Shown piece after piece: positions 16,603 through 24,310 of a DNA stretch of 64,000 nt (position 1 is the stretch's first letter; each line of letters opens with the position of its first letter). Origin of the DNA: Mycobacterium sp. SMC-8 (GTDB lineage: Bacteria; Actinomycetota; Actinomycetes; Mycobacteriales; Mycobacteriaceae); contig NZ_CP079865.1 of NCBI RefSeq assembly GCF_025263565.1, positions 4,092,001-4,156,000 on the forward strand. The letters run 5' to 3'. The notes under the pieces are model-generated. The model made no database searches and was not told the origin of the DNA. It worked only from the letters and a program-made list of their open reading frames with translations. Both the position numbers and the translations under genes were made by a program.

Positions 16603-17886
16603 GGCCTTTAGGTTTTCGGGGTTACCACACCAACCGCAACCTTTAGGACGACTCGCGTGCGCGTCAGTACTGCATTTAACCGTCTCTTGGCCATTCCCGG
16701 AGCCACCGTCACCGAAGTCAGCATCGGCGACCGAGATGTCGAAGTGGTGCTGCGGCCCACCGCACGCCTGCTGAGCTGCCCGTGCGGCAAACGCCTCCGG
16801 TCGGTCTACGACCGGCGCCGCCGACGCTGGCGCCACCTCGATCTGGCCCATCGTCGGCTATGGCTGGTCTACGAGATCCGCCGCCTGGACTGCCCCGAGT
16901 GCGGCGTGATCACCGAGGAGCTGCCGTGGGCGCGGCCCGGTGCCCGCCACACCCGCGACTTCGAAGACACGGTGCTGTGGCTGGCCCAACGCACCGACCG
17001 CACATCGGTGGCCACGCTGATGCGCTGCGCCTGGGAAACCGTCACCGCCATCATCAACCGCGGCGTCGCCGAACTCCTCGATCAACGCCGACTCGACACC
17101 CTCTACCGCATCGGTGTCGACGAAGTCTGCTACCGCCACCCGCACCGCTACCTGACCATCATCGGCGATCACGACACCGGCACCGTCATCGACATCCAGC
17201 CCGGACGAAGCAAGGAATCACTAGCCAATTTCTATACCAGCCAACCAGATTCAATTCTCGATCGCATCGAGGCAGTAAGCATGGACTTCTCCAGCGTTTA
17301 CACCAGCACCACCGCCGAGCATCTGCCAGACGCTGTCATCTGCTACGACGGCTTCCACCTGATGCAGTGGGTCAACCGAGCTCTCGATCGCGTCTATGAC
17401 GGCGCGGCCACCGGCCCCGGCCGCGCCATGATGAGCACCGCGGACTGGAAAGCCGGCCGTTGGGCGCTGCGCACTGGTGAGGACAAACTCAGCGAGTCCA
17501 AACGCGACCTGGTCAACCACATCGCCAAGACCAACCGCCATATCGGACGGGCCTGGGCACTGAAAGAACAGGTCCGAGATCTCTACCGCTACGACCATCC
17601 ACCCGGTCAAGCCCGGCAACTTCTTAAAGCCTGGATCACCGCGGCCAAACGATCCCGCATTCCTGTCTTCATCTCGCTCGGCAAACGCTTTCAGGCCTAC
17701 TTCGAGCCGATCCTCGCCGCCATCGAACTCGGCATATCCAACGCCCTACTCGAAGGAATCAACGCCACGACCAGGCTGATCAACGCCCGCGGATACGGCC
17801 ACCACTCCGCCCAAACACTGGCCTCAATGATCTACCTCTGCCGCGGCGGACTCCACCCCCAGCTACCCACGAGAACCTGAGGAGCC
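16603..17886 (+). mobile_element. ISL3-family insertion sequence
   Basis: Imperfect terminal inverted repeats are visible: GGCCTTTAGGTTTTCGGGG from 16604 on the left, and GGCTCCTCAGGTTCTCGTGG on the complement at the right end (to 17886). The single transposase gene fills the element. No flanking 8-bp target duplication was found by eye, so the exact ends are uncertain by a few bases. Confidence 0.7.
16657..17880 (+). CDS. ISL3-family transposase
   Basis: A 407-residue DDE transposase of the ISL3 family. The N-terminal zinc ribbon CPCGKRLRSVYDRR...CPEC (about 41-80) precedes the catalytic domain: IGVDEVCYRHPHRYLTII (first Asp), AVSMDFSSVYTSTTAEHLPD (second Asp), and the C-terminal LLEGINATTRLINARGYG containing the Glu. 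Length and motifs are intact, so the element may be active. It starts at a GTG at 16657. Confidence 0.93.
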   Translation: MRVSTAFNRLLAIPGATVTEVSIGDRDVEVVLRPTARLLSCPCGKRLRSVYDRRRRRWRHLDLAHRRLWLVYEIRRLDCPECGVITEELPWARPGARHTRDFEDTVLWLAQRTDRTSVATLMRCAWETVTAIINRGVAELLDQRRLDTLYRIGVDEVCYRHPHRYLTIIGDHDTGTVIDIQPGRSKESLANFYTSQPDSILDRIEAVSMDFSSVYTSTTAEHLPDAVICYDGFHLMQWVNRALDRVYDGAATGPGRAMMSTADWKAGRWALRTGEDKLSESKRDLVNHIAKTNRHIGRAWALKEQVRDLYRYDHPPGQARQLLKAWITAAKRSRIPVFISLGKRFQAYFEPILAAIELGISNALLEGINATTRLINARGYGHHSAQTLASMIYLCRGGLHPQLPTRT

Positions 17887-17936
17887 GCTCATATGTTCGA
17901 AATGTGGTGGAGGGCAGTCGGACCGGGGAACGAAAA

Positions 17937-17959
17937 AGGCCCGGGACGAGCCCGGGCCT
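17937..17959 (-). terminator. Rho-independent terminator of the tRNA Gly-Cys-Val unit, now displaced
   Basis: AGGCCCGGG (17937-17945) pairs with CCCGGGCCT (17951-17959). Read on the minus strand, the stem is followed by a run of five T. It lies 7 bases outside the left attachment repeat, so before the phage-like element integrated it stood directly after the 3' end of tRNA-Val(GAC). Confidence 0.75.
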
Positions 17960-17965
17960 GTTGCT

Positions 17966-17998
17966 GAACGTGGTGCGCGATACTGGGATTGAACCAGT
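17966..17998. repeat. attL: 33-bp direct repeat of the tRNA-Val 3' end
   Basis: The 33 bases from GAACGTGGTG to TTGAACCAGT recur exactly at 29152-29184. The copy contains the CCA end, acceptor strand and most of the T arm of tRNA-Val(GAC), but the rest of the tRNA is absent here. This is the host-side remnant produced by site-specific integration. Confidence 0.92.
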
Positions 17999-18169
17999 AT
18001 TGTGAATAGCATCCGGTCGTGTCTCTGAACTGCACCAACAGGCCATTTACCTGCTGATATGGCACACAGTACCCACGGAAACACGCGGAAGCAAGCGGAA
18101 TGATCGGAATCTAATGTCTACTGTTGTTGCATATTTATTGCACGACGGCGGCACGGGAGGCGGCAGACA

Positions 18170-19318
18170 GTGACGCGTGATCGCAGGTCGTTCGGCCGAA
18201 TCAGGAAACTCCCATCCGGTCGCTACCAGGCCGCCTACCTCGGCCCCGACAACCGGCTCTACAAAGCCGACTCCACATTCGCCCAGAAGGTCGACGCCGA
18301 AGCCTGGCTCACCGACCGCCGCCGCGAGATCGACCGAGAACTGTGGTCACCGCCGGGGGAGAAGCCGAAGAAAGCGAAGAAGGCAGCGACCGCTTTCGAG
18401 GTGTACGCCGAGCAATGGGTGGAATCGCGGATGGTGCGAGGCAGACCGCTTAAGCCGCGCACCAAAGCGCACTACAAGAAACTCCTCGCCCAACACATCA
18501 CCCCGACCTTCAAGGGCAAGCCCATCGACAGCCTCACCCGCGAAGCCGTCGACCGCTGGTATCGCCGCCTCGATCCCGACACCCCCACCATCCGGGCGCA
18601 CTCCTACTCCCTGCTGCGCGCCATCCTGGGCACAGCCGTAGACGACAAACTCCTCGACTCCAACCCCTGTCAGGTCCGGGGCGCAGGTACCGCCGAACGC
18701 AGGATTAGACCCAAACCGCTGACGGTCGGACAGTTGGCCACTCTCACCGCCTCCATGCCCGAGCGGCTACAGGCGATGGTGCTCCTCGGCTCCTGGACCG
18801 CTCTACGGTTCGGCGAACTGGTCGAGCTGCGCCGCAAGGACATCGACATCGACAGCGGCGTCGTCATGGTGCGGCGCGCAGCCGTTCGCGTCGACGGGGG
18901 ATGGACAGTTGGACAACCCAAAAGCGATGCCGGCGCCCGCGACGTGGCGATTCCCCCGAACATCATTCCCGCCCTCACCGAGCATCTGAAACGTCATGTG
19001 GACAGCGGCAAGGACGCGCTGTTGTTCCCCGCCGCCAGTGGTGGGCACCTCCAGCCGTCCACTCTTTACCGCCACTTCTATAAGGCCCGTACCGCGGCGA
19101 AGCGAGAAGACTTGCGATGGCACGACTTGCGGCACTCCGGTGCCGTCCTCGCCGCGCAGTCCGGTGCAACACTGGCCGAACTCATGGCCCGCCTCGGCCA
19201 CTCCACCCCGCAAGCCGCCATGCGCTACCAGCACGCCGCCCAGGGTCGCGACCAACAAATCGCGCACCGCATGGCCGAAATCGTTGCCGAATCGACCGCC
19301 GCGCCGACGCCCCGCTAA
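18170..19318 (+). CDS. int: Tyrosine-type site-specific integrase
   Basis: A 382-residue tyrosine recombinase that would integrate the element into tRNA-Val. The N-terminal arm-binding region (FGRIRKLPSGRYQAAYLGPD) and a SAM-like core-binding domain (about 75-165) precede the catalytic domain. Catalytic residues visible: Arg in WTALRFGELVELR, HDLRHSG (HxxR), LGHSTPQAAMRYQH (His and nucleophile Tyr). The GTG at 18170 is the start. It lies about 170 bases inside attL, the usual int-att arrangement. Confidence 0.95.
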   Translation: MTRDRRSFGRIRKLPSGRYQAAYLGPDNRLYKADSTFAQKVDAEAWLTDRRREIDRELWSPPGEKPKKAKKAATAFEVYAEQWVESRMVRGRPLKPRTKAHYKKLLAQHITPTFKGKPIDSLTREAVDRWYRRLDPDTPTIRAHSYSLLRAILGTAVDDKLLDSNPCQVRGAGTAERRIRPKPLTVGQLATLTASMPERLQAMVLLGSWTALRFGELVELRRKDIDIDSGVVMVRRAAVRVDGGWTVGQPKSDAGARDVAIPPNIIPALTEHLKRHVDSGKDALLFPAASGGHLQPSTLYRHFYKARTAAKREDLRWHDLRHSGAVLAAQSGATLAELMARLGHSTPQAAMRYQHAAQGRDQQIAHRMAEIVAESTAAPTPR

Positions 19319-19752
19319 ACAAGGCACCCCATCGGCGGCTACGTAAACAGCAAGCCTGTCGCCGAGGTCGACCAACGTCGAAAGGGCGCAGGTCGAGATG
19401 TACGTGAACGTGAAGATGCGGCCAGGCGTCGTCAAGCACGCGACCGACCTCAACGCCCTGATGACTTCAACACCACCTCGGTGCTGCGCTGCGGTATCCC
19501 CATCTGTGTAAAGAACGCCCTGCTCGACACGCCCGGGCGCTGGCGTGACACGCCGCGTGAATTCATCGAAATTCGATCAGCCGGCCATGCCGATTAACCA
19601 AAGGGTTATAACGATTCGATAACGAAGTTCCACGTGAAACTTTGAAACATAAGGAATCACTGTGAAAGCGGTGGCTTTTGGTTAAAGACATTTACATCGG
19701 GCGGGGTTTTGTCAACTACCGTTTGTCGGCGTCCGGTCCTACCGTCCATTTC
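19319..19752. other. Intergenic control region between int and the xis-like gene
   Basis: No convincing gene. The stretch becomes AT-richer towards its right end. It contains GTTAT...ATAAC inverted repeats around 19605-19624 and GTTCCACGTGAAAC at 19627-19640, which differs by one base from the ParB-binding parS consensus GTTTCACGTGAAAC. A promoter for the rightward phage-like genes is expected here. Confidence 0.5.
19627..19640. promoter_or_regulatory. parS-like palindrome
   Basis: GTTCCACGTGAAAC matches 13 of 14 positions of the bacterial parS consensus. It lies 113 bases before the xis-like start. It could bind host ParB or an element-encoded regulator. Only sequence similarity supports it. 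Confidence 0.45.
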
Positions 19753-19935
19753 ATGAAAAACGCACCAACTGCCAGTCGGCCGTTGAACCTGCGGGAGGCC
19801 GCCGCTTTCCTCGGAGTCACCGACCGGACCGTCCGCAATTACATCGCCCAAGGCCTCATCAAGGCCCACCGCGTCGGCCCCAAACTCCTGCGAATTGACT
19901 CCACCGAACTCGCCCGATTTCTGGAGGCCGGCTGA
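19753..19935 (+). CDS. Small helix-turn-helix protein, excisionase-like
   Basis: A 60-residue protein consisting of a winged/MerR-like HTH of the excisionase type: PLNLREAAAFLGVTDRTVRN then YIAQGLIKAHRVGPKLLRID and STELARFLEAG. In such elements this protein is the recombination directionality factor and/or repressor. The ATG at 19753 is the first that leaves the HTH at the N-terminus. It opens the rightward gene cluster. Confidence 0.8.
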   Translation: MKNAPTASRPLNLREAAAFLGVTDRTVRNYIAQGLIKAHRVGPKLLRIDSTELARFLEAG

Positions 19936-19965
19936 AAGGCGGTAAAGACCAGAAGAAAGAAAACA

Positions 19966-20310
19966 ATGAATTCAGAAAAAGAAAGTGGCCCCGCCACCAA
20001 CGAGGCCACCATCAGCGAAACCAACAACTGCTCCGAGTATATCGCCGGTCTGAAACGCCGCCGGGAAGCCGCGCGCCGCCTGCCCCGACTGGAGTGCTGC
20101 ACCACCTCGGACCCCTGGACCCACCGCCGCGCCGACCGCATCACCGAGCAGTACATCGACGGCTACAAGGCCACCGCCCAACACCTGTTGGCCAACGGGC
20201 TGGCCCCCACGCCAAACCTTCACGCGATGCGCGCCATGTGGAAACGCGGCGGCCACGACCAGCGCATCGCCATGCAAATCGCCGAACTTTGGGAGACCCC
20301 CGCAGCATGA
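19966..20310 (+). CDS. Phage-like hypothetical protein, 114 residues
   Basis: Not recognised. The protein is charged and soluble, with two adjacent cysteines (RLECCTTSDPWTHRRADRI) and a helical C-terminus (HAMRAMWKRGGHDQRIAMQI). It starts 30 bases after the xis-like stop and its own stop overlaps the next start (ATGA at 20307-20310). Its place before the ATPase suggests a replication or regulatory accessory role. Confidence 0.7.
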   Translation: MNSEKESGPATNEATISETNNCSEYIAGLKRRREAARRLPRLECCTTSDPWTHRRADRITEQYIDGYKATAQHLLANGLAPTPNLHAMRAMWKRGGHDQRIAMQIAELWETPAA

Positions 20311-20594
20311 CCGAACACACCATCCTCATCGAAACGATCGACGGCGAACCGATGCTGTCCGCAGACGCCCTCAGCCTGCTTTTCGGCGTCGACACCGAAG
20401 ACATCACCAAGTTCTCCAAAGAGCACAGCACCGCCGCCGGAACCGTCTTCCCCCAAACCTGGCTACAGGCGGGCCGTCGCCGCGCACGGGAAGCCGCTGC
20501 CGCCACCGGAGAAAACGACATCCTCAGTGCGCTTTCCTTCTGGGCAGCACGTGACCGCAACGCCGTCGTCATTCCAGTCGAGGAGGGCATGTGA
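20307..20594 (+). CDS. Phage-like hypothetical protein, 95 residues
   Basis: Not recognised by name. MLSADALSLLFGVDTEDITK resembles the N-terminal part of small phage DNA-binding or ParB-accessory proteins, followed by a basic helical segment (QAGRRRAREAAAATGE). It overlaps its neighbours by 4 bases on both sides (ATGA at 20307, GTGA at 20591), which indicates coupled translation. Confidence 0.68.
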   Translation: MTEHTILIETIDGEPMLSADALSLLFGVDTEDITKFSKEHSTAAGTVFPQTWLQAGRRRAREAAAATGENDILSALSFWAARDRNAVVIPVEEGM

Positions 20595-21802
20595 CAGCGG
20601 TCTACGACGACCCGTCAACCGAGGAACCCAACCTCCTCGCCCAGATCATCACCGCCGCCGAACTGCACCACGAAGTCTTCCCCGACCTCGTCCAGTTCGT
20701 CCACGGCATCGTCATCGAAGGGTTCGGCATCGTCGCCGGACCACCGAAACTCGGAAAGAGTTGGTGGACACTGAACCTCGCCCTCGCCGTCTCCGCTGGC
20801 GGCCGAGCGTTCGGGAAAATCCCCGTCGAGCAACGCGACGTGCTGCTCCTGGCGCTGGAGGACTCCCAACGCCGCCTCCAAAGCCGAATCCGCGCAGTGT
20901 GGGGAAGCGACATTCCACCCCACCGGCTGCACATCCTGACCTCGGTGCAGCCCGGACTGCTCATCCCCACCATCACCACATGGCTGCAAACCCACCCCGG
21001 CGGTCTGATCGTCCTCGACACCCTCGGTCGGGCACGCCAGCAACGCCGACGCGGCGACGACGCCTACCTCGCCGACTACCAGGCCGGCGTCGCCCTCAAG
21101 AACGTGGTCGACGCCTTCCCCGGCAGCGCACTCCTCTCCGTCCACCACACCCGCAAAGCGTCCAGTGACGATTTCGTAGACGACCTGTCCGGCACCCTCG
21201 GCCTAGCCGGGTCCGCCGACTACGTGCTGGTCCTGCGGCGCCAACGCAACAGCAACGACGCCACCCTCCAAGTCACCGGACGGGACGCACCCGAAGGGGA
21301 GTACGCCTTCTCCACCGCCGAGGGAGCCTGGACCCTGTCAGGCAACGGACTGGCCGAAGCCGCTGCTGAAGCCGAGAGCCGCAAAGAGAGTCGCAATCTC
21401 GGTGATAACGCGCTCAAGGTTCTCGCCTACGTCAACGAGCATCCGTCCGGGGTCACACCCGAAGCAGTCGCCGAACATCTGGGCATCAACAACAACGATG
21501 CAGGCACATATCTACGGCGACTCCACTCCAAAGGACGCATTGACAGACCCACCAGGGGCTTCTACACCCCTGTATGTGTGTCTGAAGTGTCTGAACTGTC
21601 TGAAACGACGGTTCATCCAATCGACATTCAGACACAAAAGACACTTCAGACACCTTTATGTGCTGTCTGTGAGTGCGTAATTGCAAACCCTGACACCGCA
21701 CCTACATGGAACGAGTCGACTTACTGCGACGACTGTTCCGAAACAATCGACCACACCCTCGATGAACTAATGGCAATGGCCGATGAGGAACCGAATGGCT
21801 AA
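20591..21802 (+). CDS. RepA-like P-loop ATPase with winged-helix and zinc-finger C-terminus
   Basis: A 403-residue protein. Walker A is VAGPPKLGKSWWTLNLA (around 48-64), VLLLALEDSQRRLQSR and GGLIVLDTLGRARQ (Walker B) follow, and LLSVHHTRKASSDDF is the sensor-like block of RecA-fold RepA/AAA_25 proteins. A winged-helix region (ALKVLAYVNEHPSGVTPEAV) and a C-terminal zinc finger (CAVCECV...YCDDC) come next. It probably acts in element replication as a helicase or loader. No separate primase domain is seen. Confidence 0.84.
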   Translation: MTAVYDDPSTEEPNLLAQIITAAELHHEVFPDLVQFVHGIVIEGFGIVAGPPKLGKSWWTLNLALAVSAGGRAFGKIPVEQRDVLLLALEDSQRRLQSRIRAVWGSDIPPHRLHILTSVQPGLLIPTITTWLQTHPGGLIVLDTLGRARQQRRRGDDAYLADYQAGVALKNVVDAFPGSALLSVHHTRKASSDDFVDDLSGTLGLAGSADYVLVLRRQRNSNDATLQVTGRDAPEGEYAFSTAEGAWTLSGNGLAEAAAEAESRKESRNLGDNALKVLAYVNEHPSGVTPEAVAEHLGINNNDAGTYLRRLHSKGRIDRPTRGFYTPVCVSEVSELSETTVHPIDIQTQKTLQTPLCAVCECVIANPDTAPTWNESTYCDDCSETIDHTLDELMAMADEEPNG

Positions 21803-22016
21803 ACGAAAATCCCGCCTCTGCCGCGACTGCCGAAAAGCAAAGACAACATCGGTCACGGCGTTGTGCATCGCCTGCCGACCCGCAGACGCAATACCCGCCA
21901 TCCACCGCGACAGGGAAATGGTCAGCTTCGGCGGCATCACCCTGACCGAAAACCAAGCCATCAACTTTGCCAACGCAATCATCGACACCATCGAAACGAG
22001 TAGGAGCACACCATGA
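21795..22016 (+). CDS. Small zinc-ribbon protein, 73 residues
   Basis: Two CxxC pairs are visible (LCRDCRKAKTTS and LCIACRPADA), so it should bind one zinc ion. The rest is a short helical tail. No named family. The start at 21795 overlaps the end of the ATPase gene by 8 bases; an ATG at 21783 is also in frame. Its stop overlaps the next start (ATGA). Confidence 0.62.
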   Translation: MAKRKSRLCRDCRKAKTTSVTALCIACRPADAIPAIHRDREMVSFGGITLTENQAINFANAIIDTIETSRSTP

Positions 22017-22216
22017 AAATCCGATTCCTCCGAGTCCTCGGCAGCCGCGCACAACACCCCACCGTCCTCGCCATCGCCGACGACTACGCCGTCCGCTGGG
22101 ACCCCAAAGACGACTGGTCCTGCACCTGCGACGAACTCACCTTCCCCGAATGCCCACACGTCGACGCCGTCGAGGCACTGCTCGACCCCCGGGTGACAGG
22201 ACCCAAGAAGAAATGA
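22013..22216 (+). CDS. Small SWIM-like zinc-finger protein, 67 residues
   Basis: The C-terminal half reads DDWSCTCDELTFPECPHVDA, a CxC...CxH arrangement like a SWIM zinc finger, and the N-terminal half is a short beta-rich segment. SWIM modules bind DNA or protein. It starts and ends in 4-base overlaps with its neighbours (22013 and 22213). It is well formed but its function is unknown. Confidence 0.65.
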   Translation: MKIRFLRVLGSRAQHPTVLAIADDYAVRWDPKDDWSCTCDELTFPECPHVDAVEALLDPRVTGPKKK

Positions 22217-22479
22217 CCGACCCCTTCATCGACCTCAACGACTTCATCAGACTGCATCTCGAAGACGACGGCCTGCGAGTCGGCCTCATCCCAAGCGATG
22301 GCGGCATCGCCATCCTGCTCACCCTCGCCACCGACCTCGGCAAGTTCGTAGTCGGCCTCAACGCCAACCACCTCCAGATCATCTACGCGATCTTGCAGAA
22401 CATCGCCAACTTCACCACCGAGGAGTACAAGGCCACCTACGACCAACTCGCGGCCCTCGCTCAACAGGAGGAATCGTGA
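22213..22479 (+). CDS. Phage-like hypothetical protein, 88 residues
   Basis: Not recognised. An acidic protein with a hydrophobic central stretch (GGIAILLTLATDLGKFVVGL) that is more like a buried helix than a membrane segment because charged residues flank it closely, then LQIIYAILQNIANFTTEEYK. Its stop overlaps the GTG start of the HNH gene. Confidence 0.62.
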   Translation: MTDPFIDLNDFIRLHLEDDGLRVGLIPSDGGIAILLTLATDLGKFVVGLNANHLQIIYAILQNIANFTTEEYKATYDQLAALAQQEES

Positions 22480-22850
22480 CAGCCAGACCTTGCCTCAGCT
22501 GCGGCGACCTCACCCCAACCGGCACCTACTGCACCGACTGCAAACCACCCGACAAGAGCAGCGCCACCGCACGCGGCTACGACTGGCAATGGACCAAGCT
22601 CAGCCGACGAGCCCGACGCCTTCAGCCCTTCTGCAGCGTGTGCAACGGCACCACCGACCTGCAAGCCGACCACAGCCCAGAAGCGTGGCGACGGAAGGAC
22701 GCCGGACTGCCCATCCGCCTGCAAGACATCGACGTCGTCTGCGGAGCCCACAACCGCGAGCGAGGCCGCGCACGACCCACCCCCGTGGAGGTCAAACCGA
22801 CCGATAGCCGACCCGTGGGCAAGGCAAAGTTTGAGAGTGAGACCGCGTGA
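22476..22850 (+). CDS. HNH endonuclease-type protein
   Basis: A 124-residue protein next to the terminase. An N-terminal zinc knuckle (CLSCGDLTPTGTYCTDC) is followed by an HNH core: FCSVCNGTTDLQADHSPEAW supplies CxxC and the DH pair, and DIDVVCGAHNRERG supplies the final Cys and Asn. Phage HNH proteins beside terminase often assist DNA cleavage during packaging. The GTG start at 22476 overlaps the previous stop and its own stop overlaps the terminase start. Confidence 0.83.
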   Translation: MTARPCLSCGDLTPTGTYCTDCKPPDKSSATARGYDWQWTKLSRRARRLQPFCSVCNGTTDLQADHSPEAWRRKDAGLPIRLQDIDVVCGAHNRERGRARPTPVEVKPTDSRPVGKAKFESETA

Positions 22851-24310
22851 AGTCCGGGGCGAAGGGCGCGATTCAGGCCGCTCCCTTGCGCTTCAGCCGC
22901 TACCCGGAGGAACGCGCTGCTCGTCGGCTTAAGTTCATCGCTGACTACTTGGTGGTGCCGAAGGGTGTGGGCGCGGGGAAGCCGGTGCGGCTCCGCGACT
23001 TCCAGACCGACATCGTGGAAGCTGCGTTCGCCGAGGGTATCCGCACCGCTCTGGTGTCGATTCCGAGGGCTAATGGCAAGACCGCTCTCGCGGCCATGCT
23101 GGCCGTAGCGGAGCTGTTCGTCGGTGACGCGTCGGCGGAGGTGTTGGTCGTCGCCAGCGACCAGAGGCAGGCCGCTATCACCCTCCGAATGGCCAGACGG
23201 ATGATTGAGCTCAACCCGAAGTTGGCGGACCGGGCGCACATCTACGCGGACCGCATTCTGGTGCCCCACAACGACTCCATGCTGCTGCCGCTGCCGGCCG
23301 AACCGGGTGCGCTGCACGGGCACGACCCCTCGCTGCTCATCGTGGACGAGTTGCACGTCGTCACCGAGGACGTGTGGGAGGCGGTCACGTCGGTCACCGG
23401 CAAGCGGCCCGAGTCGCTGACGTTGGCCATATCGACGCCCGCCGCGTCACCGGATTCGGTGATGTGGCGGCTCGTGCAGCATGGGCGCGACGCAGACGAC
23501 CCGGCCTTCACGCTGCGGGAGTACATGGCCCCGGAGGGCTGCGACACCACCGACCGTGAGGCATGGCGGATTGCGAACCCGGCGTTGGCGTGTGAGAAGC
23601 CGTTCTTGTCCGAGGACGGGATGGAGGCGGCGCGGCGCACCATCCGCGAACCCGTCTTCCGGCAGTTGCGGCTAGGGCAGTGGGTGACCGGTATCGAGGC
23701 GTGGCTGCCGTTCGGTGCGTGGGATGCCTGCGTAGGCGATAGGACCACGCAGCCCACGGGGGAGCGTGTCGTGCTGGCGTTCGACGGTTCAGCGTCGGGC
23801 GACTCTACAGCGCTGGTCGGCTGCACGGTGGGGGAGAAACCTCACCTGTGGGTCGAGGGGTTGTGGGAGAACCCCGGCGATGAACGCTGGCGTGTACCCC
23901 GGGAGGACGTCGACCTGGCGGTGGCGATGGCGTTCGACAAGTACAAGGTGGTCGAGTTGGCTGCCGACCCGTGGGGCTGGCGCTCCGAGATCGAGGGATG
24001 GGCGAAGCGGCACGGTGAGAAACGCGTCGTGGAATGGAACACCGCTCACGCCGCCCGTATGGCCCCGGCCACGGACCGCATGTATCAGGCGGTGGCCACC
24101 AAATCTCTTACCCACGACGGTGACCAACGGTTGGCGGCTCACATCGCGCATTGCGTGGCGAAGCCGACCCCGATGGGTGACCTCGTCAGTAAGGACAAGC
24201 GGGGGTCGCCCCGAAAGATAGATGCGGCTGTCGCAGGCATTGTGGCGTTTGACCGCGCCTCGTTCCATCACATCAACAAACCCCGAAAGAGAGCAGTAGG
24301 TTTCAGATGA
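22847..24310 (+). CDS. Terminase large subunit
   Basis: A 487-residue packaging motor. The ATPase half has Walker A SIPRANGKTALAAMLAV and Walker B SLLIVDELHVVTEDVWEAV. The nuclease half starts at VLAFDGSASGDSTALVGCTV with its metal-binding Asp, and continues with ELAADPWGWRSEIEGW. It cuts and pumps DNA into the prohead through the portal. No clear small terminase subunit is adjacent; the HNH or one of the small upstream proteins may serve. GTG start at 22847. Confidence 0.93.
   Translation: MKSGAKGAIQAAPLRFSRYPEERAARRLKFIADYLVVPKGVGAGKPVRLRDFQTDIVEAAFAEGIRTALVSIPRANGKTALAAMLAVAELFVGDASAEVLVVASDQRQAAITLRMARRMIELNPKLADRAHIYADRILVPHNDSMLLPLPAEPGALHGHDPSLLIVDELHVVTEDVWEAVTSVTGKRPESLTLAISTPAASPDSVMWRLVQHGRDADDPAFTLREYMAPEGCDTTDREAWRIANPALACEKPFLSEDGMEAARRTIREPVFRQLRLGQWVTGIEAWLPFGAWDACVGDRTTQPTGERVVLAFDGSASGDSTALVGCTVGEKPHLWVEGLWENPGDERWRVPREDVDLAVAMAFDKYKVVELAADPWGWRSEIEGWAKRHGEKRVVEWNTAHAARMAPATDRMYQAVATKSLTHDGDQRLAAHIAHCVAKPTPMGDLVSKDKRGSPRKIDAAVAGIVAFDRASFHHINKPRKRAVGFR

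Noticed and set aside
17969..18050. Possible additional tRNA at the left attachment site
   Set aside because: Only the 3' third (T arm, acceptor strand, CCA) matches; the D arm and anticodon arm are absent. It is the attL remnant.
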